Part shown: positions 29,096-38,114 of the stretch, one piece after another | Layout: each line of letters starts with the position of its first letter | Position numbering within the stretch: the stretch's first letter is position 1 | The notes under the pieces: generated by a model | Databases searched by the model: none | What the model was told of the DNA's origin: nothing | The model's input: only the letters and a program-made list of their open reading frames with translations | Assembly: GCA_023382975.1 (NCBI GenBank) | Contig: JAHDXO010000001.1 | Span: forward strand, 399,792-463,791 | Length of the DNA: 64,000 nt | Direction: 5' to 3' | Origin: Pirellulaceae bacterium | Lineage (GTDB): Bacteria; Planctomycetota; Planctomycetia; Pirellulales; Pirellulaceae | Position numbers and translations under genes: made by a program

Positions 29096-29857
29096 CTACC
29101 GGAGTTCGCTCCGGGGCGCGTCCGGCGAGCGGCGCGGGCCAGTCGCCGCTTCCTTGGCCGTGATGATCCCGTCGCCGTTGTGATCGTACGTCTCGAACTC
29201 TTGCAGCGCACCAGGTGATCCGGTCGGGGCGAATTCCGACTGGGTCAGTTGGCCATCGCCATCGCTGTCCAGTCGCAGGAACCATGCGGGCAAGCCCGGC
29301 GGCAGTCGTGACGGGTTGACGGTGAACCGGCGCGATGATGACTGACCGGGCGGACGAGGCGCAGGATCTTCCGCCGCATCGTCGCCGGGCTCGTCCGGAG
29401 ATCGAGCGGCGTTCTGGCCGCCACGGTCGGAAGAACCGCCCATGACCAAGTCGTCGGACAGCAGCGAAGGAAATCGCTGGGCCAGCGAGGGCATCAAGCG
29501 GATGCGCCGCACGGAGCCGTAGTCGGCGATGTATCCGGCCAATTCTCCGACCTCGATCACTCCATCGGCATCCAAGTCGGCCGCGGTAGGATTGCCGTCC
29601 ATCCGCTGCCACTCCGCGGCTTGCAGACGACCGTCGCCGTCCACATCGTATTTTGCAACCAAGTGTCCAGCGTAGCGAAAGACCTTGACCGGCACCGGTG
29701 TTCTTTCTTGGCCGAACCCCACGATCGGAACGCTCGCGAAACACCACGCGCTCAGGTGGAGGGCTAGGACGCCGGCCACTCGGCCCGCCCGCACTGCGGC
29801 GTTCGAAGCGGCGCACGTCGGCGCGGCTGACGTCGCTTCTCGGCAACTCCACAACAT
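29096..29857 (-). CDS. EF-hand calcium-binding exported protein
   Basis: A protein of 253 aa with a ribosome site AAGGGGAG 7 nt upstream of the ATG. A hydrophobic segment (VAGVLALHLSAWCFASVPIV) follows an unusually long, Cys/Ala-rich N-terminus, compatible with export. Four EF-hand loops are visible: DVDGDGRLQAAEW, DLDADGVIEVGEL, DSDGDGQLTQSEF and DHNGDGIITAKEA. Each has the acidic 1-3-5 pattern and a terminal Glu. They occur as two pairs separated by a ~90-residue Ser/Pro/Asp-rich linker. It probably binds calcium outside the cytoplasm; partner unknown. Confidence 0.85.
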   Translation of the reverse strand: MLWSCREATSAAPTCAASNAAVRAGRVAGVLALHLSAWCFASVPIVGFGQERTPVPVKVFRYAGHLVAKYDVDGDGRLQAAEWQRMDGNPTAADLDADGVIEVGELAGYIADYGSVRRIRLMPSLAQRFPSLLSDDLVMGGSSDRGGQNAARSPDEPGDDAAEDPAPRPPGQSSSRRFTVNPSRLPPGLPAWFLRLDSDGDGQLTQSEFAPTGSPGALQEFETYDHNGDGIITAKEAATGPRRSPDAPRSELR

Positions 29858-30315
29858 CTGAAAGCTCCCCTTGGTGAACCAGCATTCGACCGATGCTGCT
29901 TCGTCGATTGGCCGCCATGTGACCAGCCGCCTATCATAACCACAGTGTTCCTAGATTCCCACCCGGAGGAACGCAGCGGTACGAAAGCCGTCGGTCTGGA
30001 TTGAATCTTCGGGTCCGCATCACTGATTTGGAACGGTGCAATTCACCAGACGGATGGAACCTTTCGTTTTCTGCCTCGTCCAAGGTTTCACGCCGCTTCG
30101 TGATTCCCCGCGAGTCTTTGAAGAGTGGGGCACCGTGCCGGAACCGGTGAACCTAACGGTTATGCAGATCGTACCAAGCGAGTCGACGGCGTCGTCCGCA
30201 TAGACTGGCGGAAATGGTGAACGTCTGCGTGCTTATCGTGCGATCAGGAAAGATGCGTTATCTAGAACATTCAGTAGAGACGGGCAAAACAGTTCTTCAG
30301 CTTTTGACGGATGCC
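29858..30315. other. Divergent intergenic region
   Basis: Separates the EF-hand gene (minus) from the giant exported protein (plus). It is lower in GC than its neighbours in parts. Alternative starts of the giant gene (ATG at 30214 and 30253) fall inside it. I see no convincing hairpin or operator. Confidence 0.4.
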
Positions 30316-33300
30316 ATGAATCACAAAAGACTTTCTTCGCGTGCCAAACGCCGTGTTCTTCGAATGGGCAAGGGATCTGCGAATGCGGACCGCGGGCGCA
30401 GGAACCGCCTGATTTTCGAGTCGTTGGAGATCCGCAACTTGCTTGCCGGCGATCTTTTCAGTGCCTGGGCAGCGGACGACATGGTGGACGACGGCCAGTC
30501 GGCTGAGATCGTTTCGACCACCTCGACGGCGTTTACAGCCCTCGCGACGGCCGAGGGCGAATCGGCGGCAGAAGGGGAAGATGCGCCGGATTTGGTTGCC
30601 TTTGCCAAGGCACTGACCGACGCCGGCGTCAAGTTGTACAGCGCCGCTTGGTGTTCTTTCTGCACGGCGCAGAAGCAGTTGTTCCAGGACGGCGGCTCGT
30701 ATCTTCCGTTCATCGAAGTCACCAATCCGGACCGGACGCTGAACGCGATCGGCATCGCGAACAACATCGACAGTTTTCCCACTTGGGATTTTCCCCCGAC
30801 TACCGCGTTTCCCGCTGGAAAACGCGAGGAAGGTGTTCTCTCCCTGCAGGAACTCTCGCAACTGAGCGGTGTCGCGATTCCCACGTCCAGCCTGCCGTAC
30901 ATCAAGCCGCTGCCGGACACGACGTTGTTGGCTGGTTCGCCGTTGCACGTCGCCCTGGACGGCTACGATCCGAACGGCGGCCCGCTGACCTACACCGTCA
31001 CCAGCGACAACGCGCTGGTTACCCCCACGCTGCTGCAGGGCAACCGCAGCATGAGGATTCAAGTCGCGGGCTACGGCGACATGGTGTTCCAGTTGTTCGA
31101 GCAGCGAGCCGAGCGGCCGGCGGATCGCGTGATCGAATTGGCTTCGACGGGGTTCTACGACGGCATCCTTTTCCACCGGGTCATCGACGGCTTCGTCATC
31201 CAGGGCGGCGACCCGACGGGCACGGGGTCGGGCGGTTCGACCTTGGGCACGTTCGACGACCAGTTCCACGTGGACCTGCAGCACAACCAAGCGGGCATCC
31301 TGTCCTATGCCAAGTCATCGGACGATACGAACGATTCGCAGTTTTTCGTCACGTTGGGCGCGACCCGACATTTGGATTTCAATCACTCGATCTTCGGACT
31401 TCTGGTCGAGGGCAAAGCCGTTCTGGATGCGATCGGCAAGACCGCGACTGGCACGGGTGATCGTCCCACATTCGACATCCGCATGACCACCGTCGAGATC
31501 TTCCAGGATACGGAAAATGCGGTGGTGATGTTGAAGGCGGACCCGGCCGCGGTCGGACAGCAGGCGAACATCACGGTCACGGTCACCGACAACACAGGCA
31601 ACCAGGTCCAGGATACGTTCCGAGCCACGGTCGCCGCCGACACGGTCAACGGTGGTCCCTTCCTGGCGGATCTGCCCGATTTCCAGACCACGCCCGGAAC
31701 GCCGGTTCAGATCCAGTTGACGGCCACGGACGTCGAGGGCGATCCGGTCTTTTTCGATGCCTTCGAGCGAGGCACCGTCGACTATCAATTGAGCGTGAAC
31801 AATACGACGGGGTTGGTAACCGTCACGCCGCCTGCCGGGTACGTCGGACCGCTGGAGGTCCTGGTCGGCGTCCGGGCGCTGAACGGCTCGGGCACGACCG
31901 ACACATGGGACAGCCAGATCGTCAAGGTCAATGTACTGGCGGGCGACTTAACGCTCGATCTGCTGGCGACGTCCGATTCGAACATCGACAACGACAACGT
32001 GACCAACGTCACGAACATGACGTTCCGCGTCGGCAACACGACCAGCGGCGCGTTGGTGCAGATCCGACACAACGGCAGCGTGATCGGGCAAGGCACCGCG
32101 ACGGGGACGAGTATCGACATCGCGACCAACAATTTGGCCGCGCTCGGCGACGGAACGTATCCGTTGACAGCCGTGCAGACCATCGGCGGCGTGACGAGCG
32201 ATCCTTCCAACACGCTGAACGTCACGCTCGACACGACGCCGCCAGTGCCTCTCACATCGACACCGCCGACCACCGCCACGAACGGGATCGAGGTGCTCTA
32301 CGACGCGCAGCACCCCGAGGAAGGCACTCCGGGCTTTGGCTATTCCTTGTCGGGCGCGCCCGCCGGCGCCGTCATCGATCCGGTCACGGGCGTCATGCGC
32401 TGGACGCCAACGACCGCTCAAGGCGGCGCCAATGTGTTCCAAGTGGTCGCGAAGGATCTGGCCGGAAACCTCCGGACGCAGGATCTGAACATCAATGTGA
32501 CCGTTGTCGATCAGGAGGTGTTGATCGAGTTGGTGGTCGTTGATGCCGAGGAGAATCCGGTCACGACGATCAGTGCGGGCGAGGACTTCTGGGTGTTCGC
32601 CTATGTCCAGGACATCCGCACGCCGGCCGAAGGCGTGTTCGCCGCCTACGCAGACATCTCCTTCAACTCGACGATCGTTTCCAGCAAGGCCAACAGCCTG
32701 AGCGACGTCATCTTCGGCACCAAGTACCAGAATGGAAAATCGGGGTTCTTCAACACGCCGGGGCTGATTGACGAGATCGGTGCTTTCGGCCCGATCACGC
32801 CCGTGGGCGGCGGCAAGGAACTGCTGTTTGCCCTTCCTTTCCGAGCCGAGCAGGCGGGCGAGGTGACGATCCGGCTGGATCCGTCCGACACGGTGGGACG
32901 CGAAGTGCTGGTGTTTGGCCAGAACGAGCCGGTTGCCTGGAACGCAATTACGTTGACCAATGCGACCCTGACCGTCAGCGCCGGTTTGACCGCGGTGAGC
33001 GACCTGTTCAACGTGGACGAAGACAGCGTCAATTTCCCGCTGAACGTGCTGGCCAACGATGTAAACGAGATGGGCGGCACTGTGACGATCACTCAAGTGG
33101 GAACGACCAGCCACGGTGGCACCGTCACGATCGGCACCAATGGCCAGAACCTGCTGTATTCGCCGGCAGCCAATTTCTTCGGCGAAGAGACGTTCACCTA
33201 CACGATCACCAACAACGGGCTGACCAGTACCGGCAGCGTGACCGTCCAGGTCGCCCCGGTCAACGACGCCCCCACCGCGGTAAGCGATACCTTCACCGTG

Positions 33301-36300
33301 GACAAGGACAGCCAGAGCAACTTCCTGGACGTGCTGGCCAACGATCTGATCACTCCCGATACGAACGAAACACTGCGGATCGTCAGCGTCGGTTCCACCA
33401 GCCACGGCGGGACCGTGACGATCGCGCCGAACGGAACCCATCTGCTGTACACGCCTCCGGCCGGATTCTCGGGCAACGAGACGTTCAGCTACACGATCCG
33501 CGACCGAGCTGCGGGCGATGCGAGCGGCTTGCAGAGCACTGCCAGCGTAATGATGACCGTCGAGACCGTCGCCCGGCCGACAGCCCGGCCCGACACCGCG
33601 ACGGTCCAGGAAGACTCGACCGCCAATGCGGTCCAGGTGTTGGCCAACGACGATCCCGTGGTGACGGGCGGCACGCTGCGAGTCGTCCTGGTCACGCAGT
33701 CCAAGTTCGGCGGTACCGTGACCATCGCGGGCGGAGGCACGCATGTGCTTTACACGCCGGCAGCGAATTTCTTCGGCGAAGACACGTTCACCTACACGGT
33801 CGAAGAAGTCGACGGCGAGCGCGCAACCGCGTCGGTCACGATGACCGTGCAGAACGTGAACGATCCGCCGACGGCCAACGACGACACCTACCAGGTCAGC
33901 AAGGGCTCTGCCACCAAGACGCTGAACGTGTTGGAGAACGACAGCATTCTCCCGGATGCCAACGAGGTCTTGACGATCACCGCCGTGACACAAGGATCGC
34001 AAGGCGGCACCGTGGCCATTGCCACCGGCGGCCAAGCGATCCTCTACACGCCGTCGGCCAACACGAGCCTGCCCGATACCTACACCGAGACCTTTACCTA
34101 CACGGTCGGAGACGGCTCGGGCGAAACGGATACGGCCACGGTCACGATCCAGATCCGGCCTTACACGGCGCGGGACATCGGCGGCATGGTGATGCACTCG
34201 GCGAGCACGCGGGGCATCGGCGGCATGGCGGTCAATCTCCAGGGCGTGGACGACTTCAATGGGCCGATCGTGCTGGCCAGTCAAACGCTGGGAAACGGAG
34301 CATACATGTTCGCCGACTTGGCGCCCGGCAGTTATCAACTGAAGACAAATGCCGAGCCGTTCCTGGTGCAATCGAACACGGTCCTGACGGTCGTGTCGGG
34401 CGATGGAGACGGTAGCAGCCTGAACAACAACTTCAATTCGATCGCGAGGGACCCTGCCACCCTCAGTATCGCAGACTTCCTGGCGCGAGCGCCCGGCCGC
34501 TCCGCGATCTCGCCGTCCAACAGCGTGTTGGTCGCGGCGCAAGCGGGCAGTCCGCAGAGTTGGTATTCCTTCCAATCGGGCTGGCAGGACTACACGCAGT
34601 TGCAAGCGCATCTCTCCAGCGATGCCAGTCAACTGACCTTGACCGCCATTCACAGCAACGGACAGCAGTACCAGGGAACCGTCGCCCTGAACGCATCGAG
34701 CTACGTCAAGCGGTTGGCGAATTCCGGCGGCGCCCATCTGGTTCGCATCGATGCTGGTCCGACGCAACTGGGCATGCAGCCTGTTGCCAACGTGCCCGTG
34801 GTCACCGTCACGCCGAAGGTTACCAAGAGCACGACGCCGACCATCACGGGCACCGTCAGCAGCGGTACGCTGCAGGTGGTCGTCAACAATCGCACGTATT
34901 CGCCCGGCGACGGGAACCTGACCGTTACCGGAACGAATTGGTCGCTGGCGATCCCCACCGCGCACGCCTTGCCGCAAGGAACGTACAACGTTTCCGCCAA
35001 AGCGACCGGTTCGGCGGGACAAGTAGGCAACGACGCCACCGCCAATGAACTGGTGGTCGACACCGCGCCCCCGACGGTGACCGTCACGACGCTTACCACA
35101 GCCGACACCACGCCGAACATCACGGGAACCGTCAGCGACGGCGCGCTGCAAGTCGCCGTGAACAACCGCACGTACACGGTTGGGGACGGCAATCTGACCG
35201 TCAGCGGCACCACGTGGACGTTGGCGATTCCCGCCGCCCACGCTTTGGCCGCTGGGACGTACAACGTGACCGCCTCGGCCACGGATGCGGCGGGCAATAC
35301 CGGCAGCGATACGACCAACAATGAATTGGTGGTCGATTTGTCGGTGCCGACAGTCACGGTAACCCCGTTGACCACCAAGGACAACACGCCCATCGTGACC
35401 GGAACCGTCAGCGCCGGCACCCTGCAAGTGGTTGTCAACGGTCGCACGTACGCGGTTGGTGGTGGTGCGTTGACGGTCAACGGCACCGCCTGGACCCTGC
35501 AGATTCCCGCCGCGGATCAGTTGGCCGACGGTACGTACAGCGTCACCGCGTCGGCGACCAATTCTGCAGGCACGGTCGGCACCGACACAACCGCCAACGA
35601 GTTGGTCATCGACACCGTGCCACCGACGGTCACCGTCACCTCGAAGATCACCGCGGACACGACGCCGACCATCGCCGGGACGGTCAGTGACGGCACGTTG
35701 ACCGTCGTCGTCAACAGCCGCACCTATACCGCGGGCGACGGCAATCTGACGGTCACCGGCACGGCTTGGAGCTTGACGATCCCCGCGGCCCACGCACTGA
35801 CCGCGGGTACGTACAGCGTCACCGCCTCGGCCACCGATGCGGCGGGCAATACCGGCAGCGATACGACCACCAACGAACTGGTGATCGACACCAGCGTGCC
35901 CGTCGTGACGGTCAATTCCTTGCGTACCAAGGACACCACGCCCACCATCACGGGAACGGTCAGCGCCGGCGCGTTGCAGGTGACCGTGAATAGTCAGGCG
36001 TATACGGTCGGCGACGGCAATTTGACCGTCAGCGGTACGGCGTGGACGCTGCAAATCCCGGCGGCCCGGGCGCTGGCCGAGGGTACCTACTCCGTCACGG
36101 CCTCGGCGACCAACCAGGCGGGCAGCACGGGCACGGACAGCACCAGCAACGAACTGGTCGTGGACACTACCGCGCCGGTTGTCACCGTCAACTCGTTGAG
36201 CACCGCCGATACGACCCCGGCCATCGCCGGAACGGTCAGTGATGGCATTATGCAGGTGGTCGTCAATGGCCGGACCTACACGGTTGGCGACGGGAATCTG

Positions 36301-36585
36301 TCGGTCACCGGGACGAACTGGGCGTTGCAGATCCCTGCGCAGCACGCGCTGACCGCGGGCACCTACACCGTTACCGCCTCGTCCACCGACTTGGCAGGCA
36401 ACGTCGGCACGAGCGCGGGCACCGGCCAGTTGGTGATCCAGGCTGCGGCGGGCGAAGGCGAAGCGTACGACGACGTCTGGGCGAACGCCGATTTCCTGGA
36501 CGAGATCGGACATCTGTCGCCGACGGTTTCCGCGGATGCCTACGCCCAAGCCGTGGACGCGTTGCTGGCCGAGCAGGCCGCGTGA
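30316..36585 (+). CDS. Giant modular exported protein: thioredoxin-like, cyclophilin, cadherin-like and Ig-like repeats
   Basis: About 2090 aa; the start is uncertain (ATG at 30316 chosen; 30253 and 30214 also in frame, none with a good ribosome site). A basic N-terminus leads to RLIFESLEIRNLLAGDLF, a variant of the LEPR-XLL motif of planctomycete exported giants. At 30590-30890 is a thioredoxin/glutaredoxin-like module (KLYSAAWCSFCTAQKQLF, a CxxC). At 31045-31510 is a cyclophilin-type prolyl isomerase (ILFHRVIDGFVIQGGDPTGT; SQFFVTLG; HLDFNHSIFG), keeping the Arg, Phe, Gln and His equivalents of the active site. He-PIG/Ig-like and cohesin-like segments follow, then four cadherin-like units (32990-34160, VNVLANDxx style), an SdrD-B-like segment, and six 92-residue Ig-like repeats. 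It presumably acts at the cell surface. Confidence 0.85.
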   Translation: MNHKRLSSRAKRRVLRMGKGSANADRGRRNRLIFESLEIRNLLAGDLFSAWAADDMVDDGQSAEIVSTTSTAFTALATAEGESAAEGEDAPDLVAFAKALTDAGVKLYSAAWCSFCTAQKQLFQDGGSYLPFIEVTNPDRTLNAIGIANNIDSFPTWDFPPTTAFPAGKREEGVLSLQELSQLSGVAIPTSSLPYIKPLPDTTLLAGSPLHVALDGYDPNGGPLTYTVTSDNALVTPTLLQGNRSMRIQVAGYGDMVFQLFEQRAERPADRVIELASTGFYDGILFHRVIDGFVIQGGDPTGTGSGGSTLGTFDDQFHVDLQHNQAGILSYAKSSDDTNDSQFFVTLGATRHLDFNHSIFGLLVEGKAVLDAIGKTATGTGDRPTFDIRMTTVEIFQDTENAVVMLKADPAAVGQQANITVTVTDNTGNQVQDTFRATVAADTVNGGPFLADLPDFQTTPGTPVQIQLTATDVEGDPVFFDAFERGTVDYQLSVNNTTGLVTVTPPAGYVGPLEVLVGVRALNGSGTTDTWDSQIVKVNVLAGDLTLDLLATSDSNIDNDNVTNVTNMTFRVGNTTSGALVQIRHNGSVIGQGTATGTSIDIATNNLAALGDGTYPLTAVQTIGGVTSDPSNTLNVTLDTTPPVPLTSTPPTTATNGIEVLYDAQHPEEGTPGFGYSLSGAPAGAVIDPVTGVMRWTPTTAQGGANVFQVVAKDLAGNLRTQDLNINVTVVDQEVLIELVVVDAEENPVTTISAGEDFWVFAYVQDIRTPAEGVFAAYADISFNSTIVSSKANSLSDVIFGTKYQNGKSGFFNTPGLIDEIGAFGPITPVGGGKELLFALPFRAEQAGEVTIRLDPSDTVGREVLVFGQNEPVAWNAITLTNATLTVSAGLTAVSDLFNVDEDSVNFPLNVLANDVNEMGGTVTITQVGTTSHGGTVTIGTNGQNLLYSPAANFFGEETFTYTITNNGLTSTGSVTVQVAPVNDAPTAVSDTFTVDKDSQSNFLDVLANDLITPDTNETLRIVSVGSTSHGGTVTIAPNGTHLLYTPPAGFSGNETFSYTIRDRAAGDASGLQSTASVMMTVETVARPTARPDTATVQEDSTANAVQVLANDDPVVTGGTLRVVLVTQSKFGGTVTIAGGGTHVLYTPAANFFGEDTFTYTVEEVDGERATASVTMTVQNVNDPPTANDDTYQVSKGSATKTLNVLENDSILPDANEVLTITAVTQGSQGGTVAIATGGQAILYTPSANTSLPDTYTETFTYTVGDGSGETDTATVTIQIRPYTARDIGGMVMHSASTRGIGGMAVNLQGVDDFNGPIVLASQTLGNGAYMFADLAPGSYQLKTNAEPFLVQSNTVLTVVSGDGDGSSLNNNFNSIARDPATLSIADFLARAPGRSAISPSNSVLVAAQAGSPQSWYSFQSGWQDYTQLQAHLSSDASQLTLTAIHSNGQQYQGTVALNASSYVKRLANSGGAHLVRIDAGPTQLGMQPVANVPVVTVTPKVTKSTTPTITGTVSSGTLQVVVNNRTYSPGDGNLTVTGTNWSLAIPTAHALPQGTYNVSAKATGSAGQVGNDATANELVVDTAPPTVTVTTLTTADTTPNITGTVSDGALQVAVNNRTYTVGDGNLTVSGTTWTLAIPAAHALAAGTYNVTASATDAAGNTGSDTTNNELVVDLSVPTVTVTPLTTKDNTPIVTGTVSAGTLQVVVNGRTYAVGGGALTVNGTAWTLQIPAADQLADGTYSVTASATNSAGTVGTDTTANELVIDTVPPTVTVTSKITADTTPTIAGTVSDGTLTVVVNSRTYTAGDGNLTVTGTAWSLTIPAAHALTAGTYSVTASATDAAGNTGSDTTTNELVIDTSVPVVTVNSLRTKDTTPTITGTVSAGALQVTVNSQAYTVGDGNLTVSGTAWTLQIPAARALAEGTYSVTASATNQAGSTGTDSTSNELVVDTTAPVVTVNSLSTADTTPAIAGTVSDGIMQVVVNGRTYTVGDGNLSVTGTNWALQIPAQHALTAGTYTVTASSTDLAGNVGTSAGTGQLVIQAAAGEGEAYDDVWANADFLDEIGHLSPTVSADAYAQAVDALLAEQAA
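34801..36456 (+). repeat. Six in-frame 276-bp repeats within the giant gene, alternating in two subtypes
   Basis: The codons for V-T-V at the start of each unit fall at 34801, 35077, 35353, 35629, 35905 and 36181: an exact 276-base period with no indels. Odd units read like K(D/S)TTP...SAG/SSG...AT(N/G)xAG. Even units read ADTTP...SDG...ATDxAGN. The alternation means the larger unit is 552 bases, present three times. Confidence 0.9.
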
Positions 36586-36630
36586 GAACAGACGGCAAGC
36601 AGGTCCGAACCGCGACTGGCACCGTGTTGG

Positions 36631-37044
36631 TCAGTCGCGGTCCTTCAAGTAGCCCACGCTGGACTGGAAGTACTTCCGGCGGCGCGCCGTCTGCTGTCCT
36701 TCGGACTGCTGATGACGCCGCTGCAAGTCGTGCAGGTTGGCGATGGTAAACCTGCACTTGAGCGTTTGGATGCGGAACCGGATATAGTCGGCTTGCTCCG
36801 GAGGCAGGACACCAAGCAGATAGCTGCCCAATTCGTCCTGCGTCGGTACGCCGATCTGGTGGCGGCGCCAAATCTCTGCGACACTGTGCAACCCGCTGTC
36901 TCGGCGTCCGTTGATGCGAGCCAGATGCTCGAGCAGTCGGGGTTCCTGCCGCAGCGTCTGTTCGATCTGCACCATCCGCTCGACGTCCAGCGTCTCGTCC
37001 AGGTACGCTTCCAACTCGGCTTGGGTAAACTGAATTTTGCTCAT
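36631..37044 (-). CDS. Small hypothetical cytoplasmic protein
   Basis: A protein of 137 aa starting at the ATG at 37044 (MSKIQFTQAELEAYLDETL). The N-terminal half (EAYLDETLDVERMVQIEQTL, RQEPRLLEHLARI) resembles the helical N-terminus of anti-sigma-factor-like proteins but has no zinc-binding His/Cys set. The second half is basic and helical (YIRFRIQTLKCRF, LQRRHQQSEGQQTARRRKYF). There is no signal peptide or membrane segment. It is transcribed divergently from the Ap4A-phosphorylase-like gene (49 bases between starts) and convergently with the giant surface gene. Function unknown. Confidence 0.7.
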   Translation of the reverse strand: MSKIQFTQAELEAYLDETLDVERMVQIEQTLRQEPRLLEHLARINGRRDSGLHSVAEIWRRHQIGVPTQDELGSYLLGVLPPEQADYIRFRIQTLKCRFTIANLHDLQRRHQQSEGQQTARRRKYFQSSVGYLKDRD

Positions 37045-37092
37045 AAACGACAATGTAGCATCCAACCTACGTCGCGAGAACAAGGGAAAACG

Positions 37093-38055
37093 ATGGCCGA
37101 CTTCCAACCCGGGACGCTCTGGCAGCGCGTGACGGACACCAGCCGCCGTGCGCTTCGAGACGCGGCATTGAAGCCCATTGCCACCTCGTTCCAGTTCGTG
37201 GAGGACGGCGGAATTCGGTTCCTCGTCCGTGTCGTCGAGCACCTGGCGAACAAGCCGCGGCGCGAGGATGGCCTCGTTGCGGACGACCATCGCCAACGCA
37301 ATCCCTTTTTGCCGTACGAGTCGGCTCTGTTCGTGGCCGATGCCGGTGCCGAATACGTGTGTCTGCTGAACAAATTCAATGTGGTCGAGCACCATTTGCT
37401 GATCGTCACCCGGGATTTCGTCCACCAGGATCGCCCGCTGGAGGTCGCCGACTTCGCCGTCTGGTGGCGCTGCCTGAACGAGTACGAAAGCCTCGGTTTC
37501 TACAACGGAGGCACGCTGGCAGGCGCCAGTCAGCCGCACCGGCATATGCAACTGGTGCCTCTGCCGTTGGCCGATTCCGGAGCACGGATCCCGATCGAAC
37601 CACTGCTGGACACCGATGATCGCCGTAGCCCAGGCTGCCAGCCTGTGGCCGTCAGGGAAGGCGAGCCTGAATGGCTTATGGCTTCCTCCCGACTGCCCTT
37701 CCGGCATGCGTTCGTCCGCCTGTGCACGCTGCCGGAGACGTCGACCGGCGAGGCGGGTGAAACGTTGCACCAGCTTTATTGCACACTGCTCGACGAGACC
37801 GGAATCGGCGCGTCCGTGCAGCCGGACGGACGTCTGGCTGCCGCCTACAACTTGCTGTTGACTCGGCAATGGATGCTGCTGGTGCCGCGTCGGCACGAGC
37901 ATTTTGTGGGAATCTCGCTGAACGCGTTGGCTTTCGCGGGCGCGTTTCTGACCCGCAACCAGCAGGAACTGGAGATGCTGCGTCAATCCGGACCAATGGC
38001 CGCTCTGTCCCATGCGACGGGGTGGAACCACACGGGATTGGCAGAATCCCTGTAG
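37093..38055 (+). CDS. ATP adenylyltransferase / Ap4A phosphorylase-like (HIT superfamily)
   Basis: A 320-aa protein; the ATG at 37093 is 6 nt after AAGGGA. Features of the Ap4A phosphorylase branch: NPFLPYESALFV, LLNKFNVVEHHLLIVTRDF, GFYNGGTLAGASQPHRHMQL (the HxHxQ-type catalytic triad with P) and a C-terminal domain containing GISLNALAFAGAFL. These enzymes split Ap4A with phosphate into ATP and ADP. Between the two domains, at 37625-37650, a palindromic repeat is inserted in frame and encodes RRSPGCQPVA, so the protein carries repeat-derived residues in a linker. The ROK-family gene follows after 59 nt. Confidence 0.85.
   Translation: MADFQPGTLWQRVTDTSRRALRDAALKPIATSFQFVEDGGIRFLVRVVEHLANKPRREDGLVADDHRQRNPFLPYESALFVADAGAEYVCLLNKFNVVEHHLLIVTRDFVHQDRPLEVADFAVWWRCLNEYESLGFYNGGTLAGASQPHRHMQLVPLPLADSGARIPIEPLLDTDDRRSPGCQPVAVREGEPEWLMASSRLPFRHAFVRLCTLPETSTGEAGETLHQLYCTLLDETGIGASVQPDGRLAAAYNLLLTRQWMLLVPRRHEHFVGISLNALAFAGAFLTRNQQELEMLRQSGPMAALSHATGWNHTGLAESL
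37625..37650. repeat. Palindromic repeat inside a coding region
   Basis: GTAGCC followed by CAGGCTGCCAGCCTG (37631-37645) and TGGCC. It is the same core as at 10510-10524, here in frame within the Ap4A-phosphorylase-like gene. Confidence 0.8.
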
Positions 38056-38114
38056 ACTCAGCCCTCCCCCTGGTATACATTGCCACGGTTAAAGTCTTGG
38101 GGAGATTCGGTTCT

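Noticed and set aside
31948..36549. A 4.6-kb open frame on the minus strand opposite the giant surface gene
   Set aside because: It mirrors the repeat array of the plus-strand gene, is Arg/Gly/His-rich with no recognisable domain, and arises from GC-rich codon bias in a repetitive gene.
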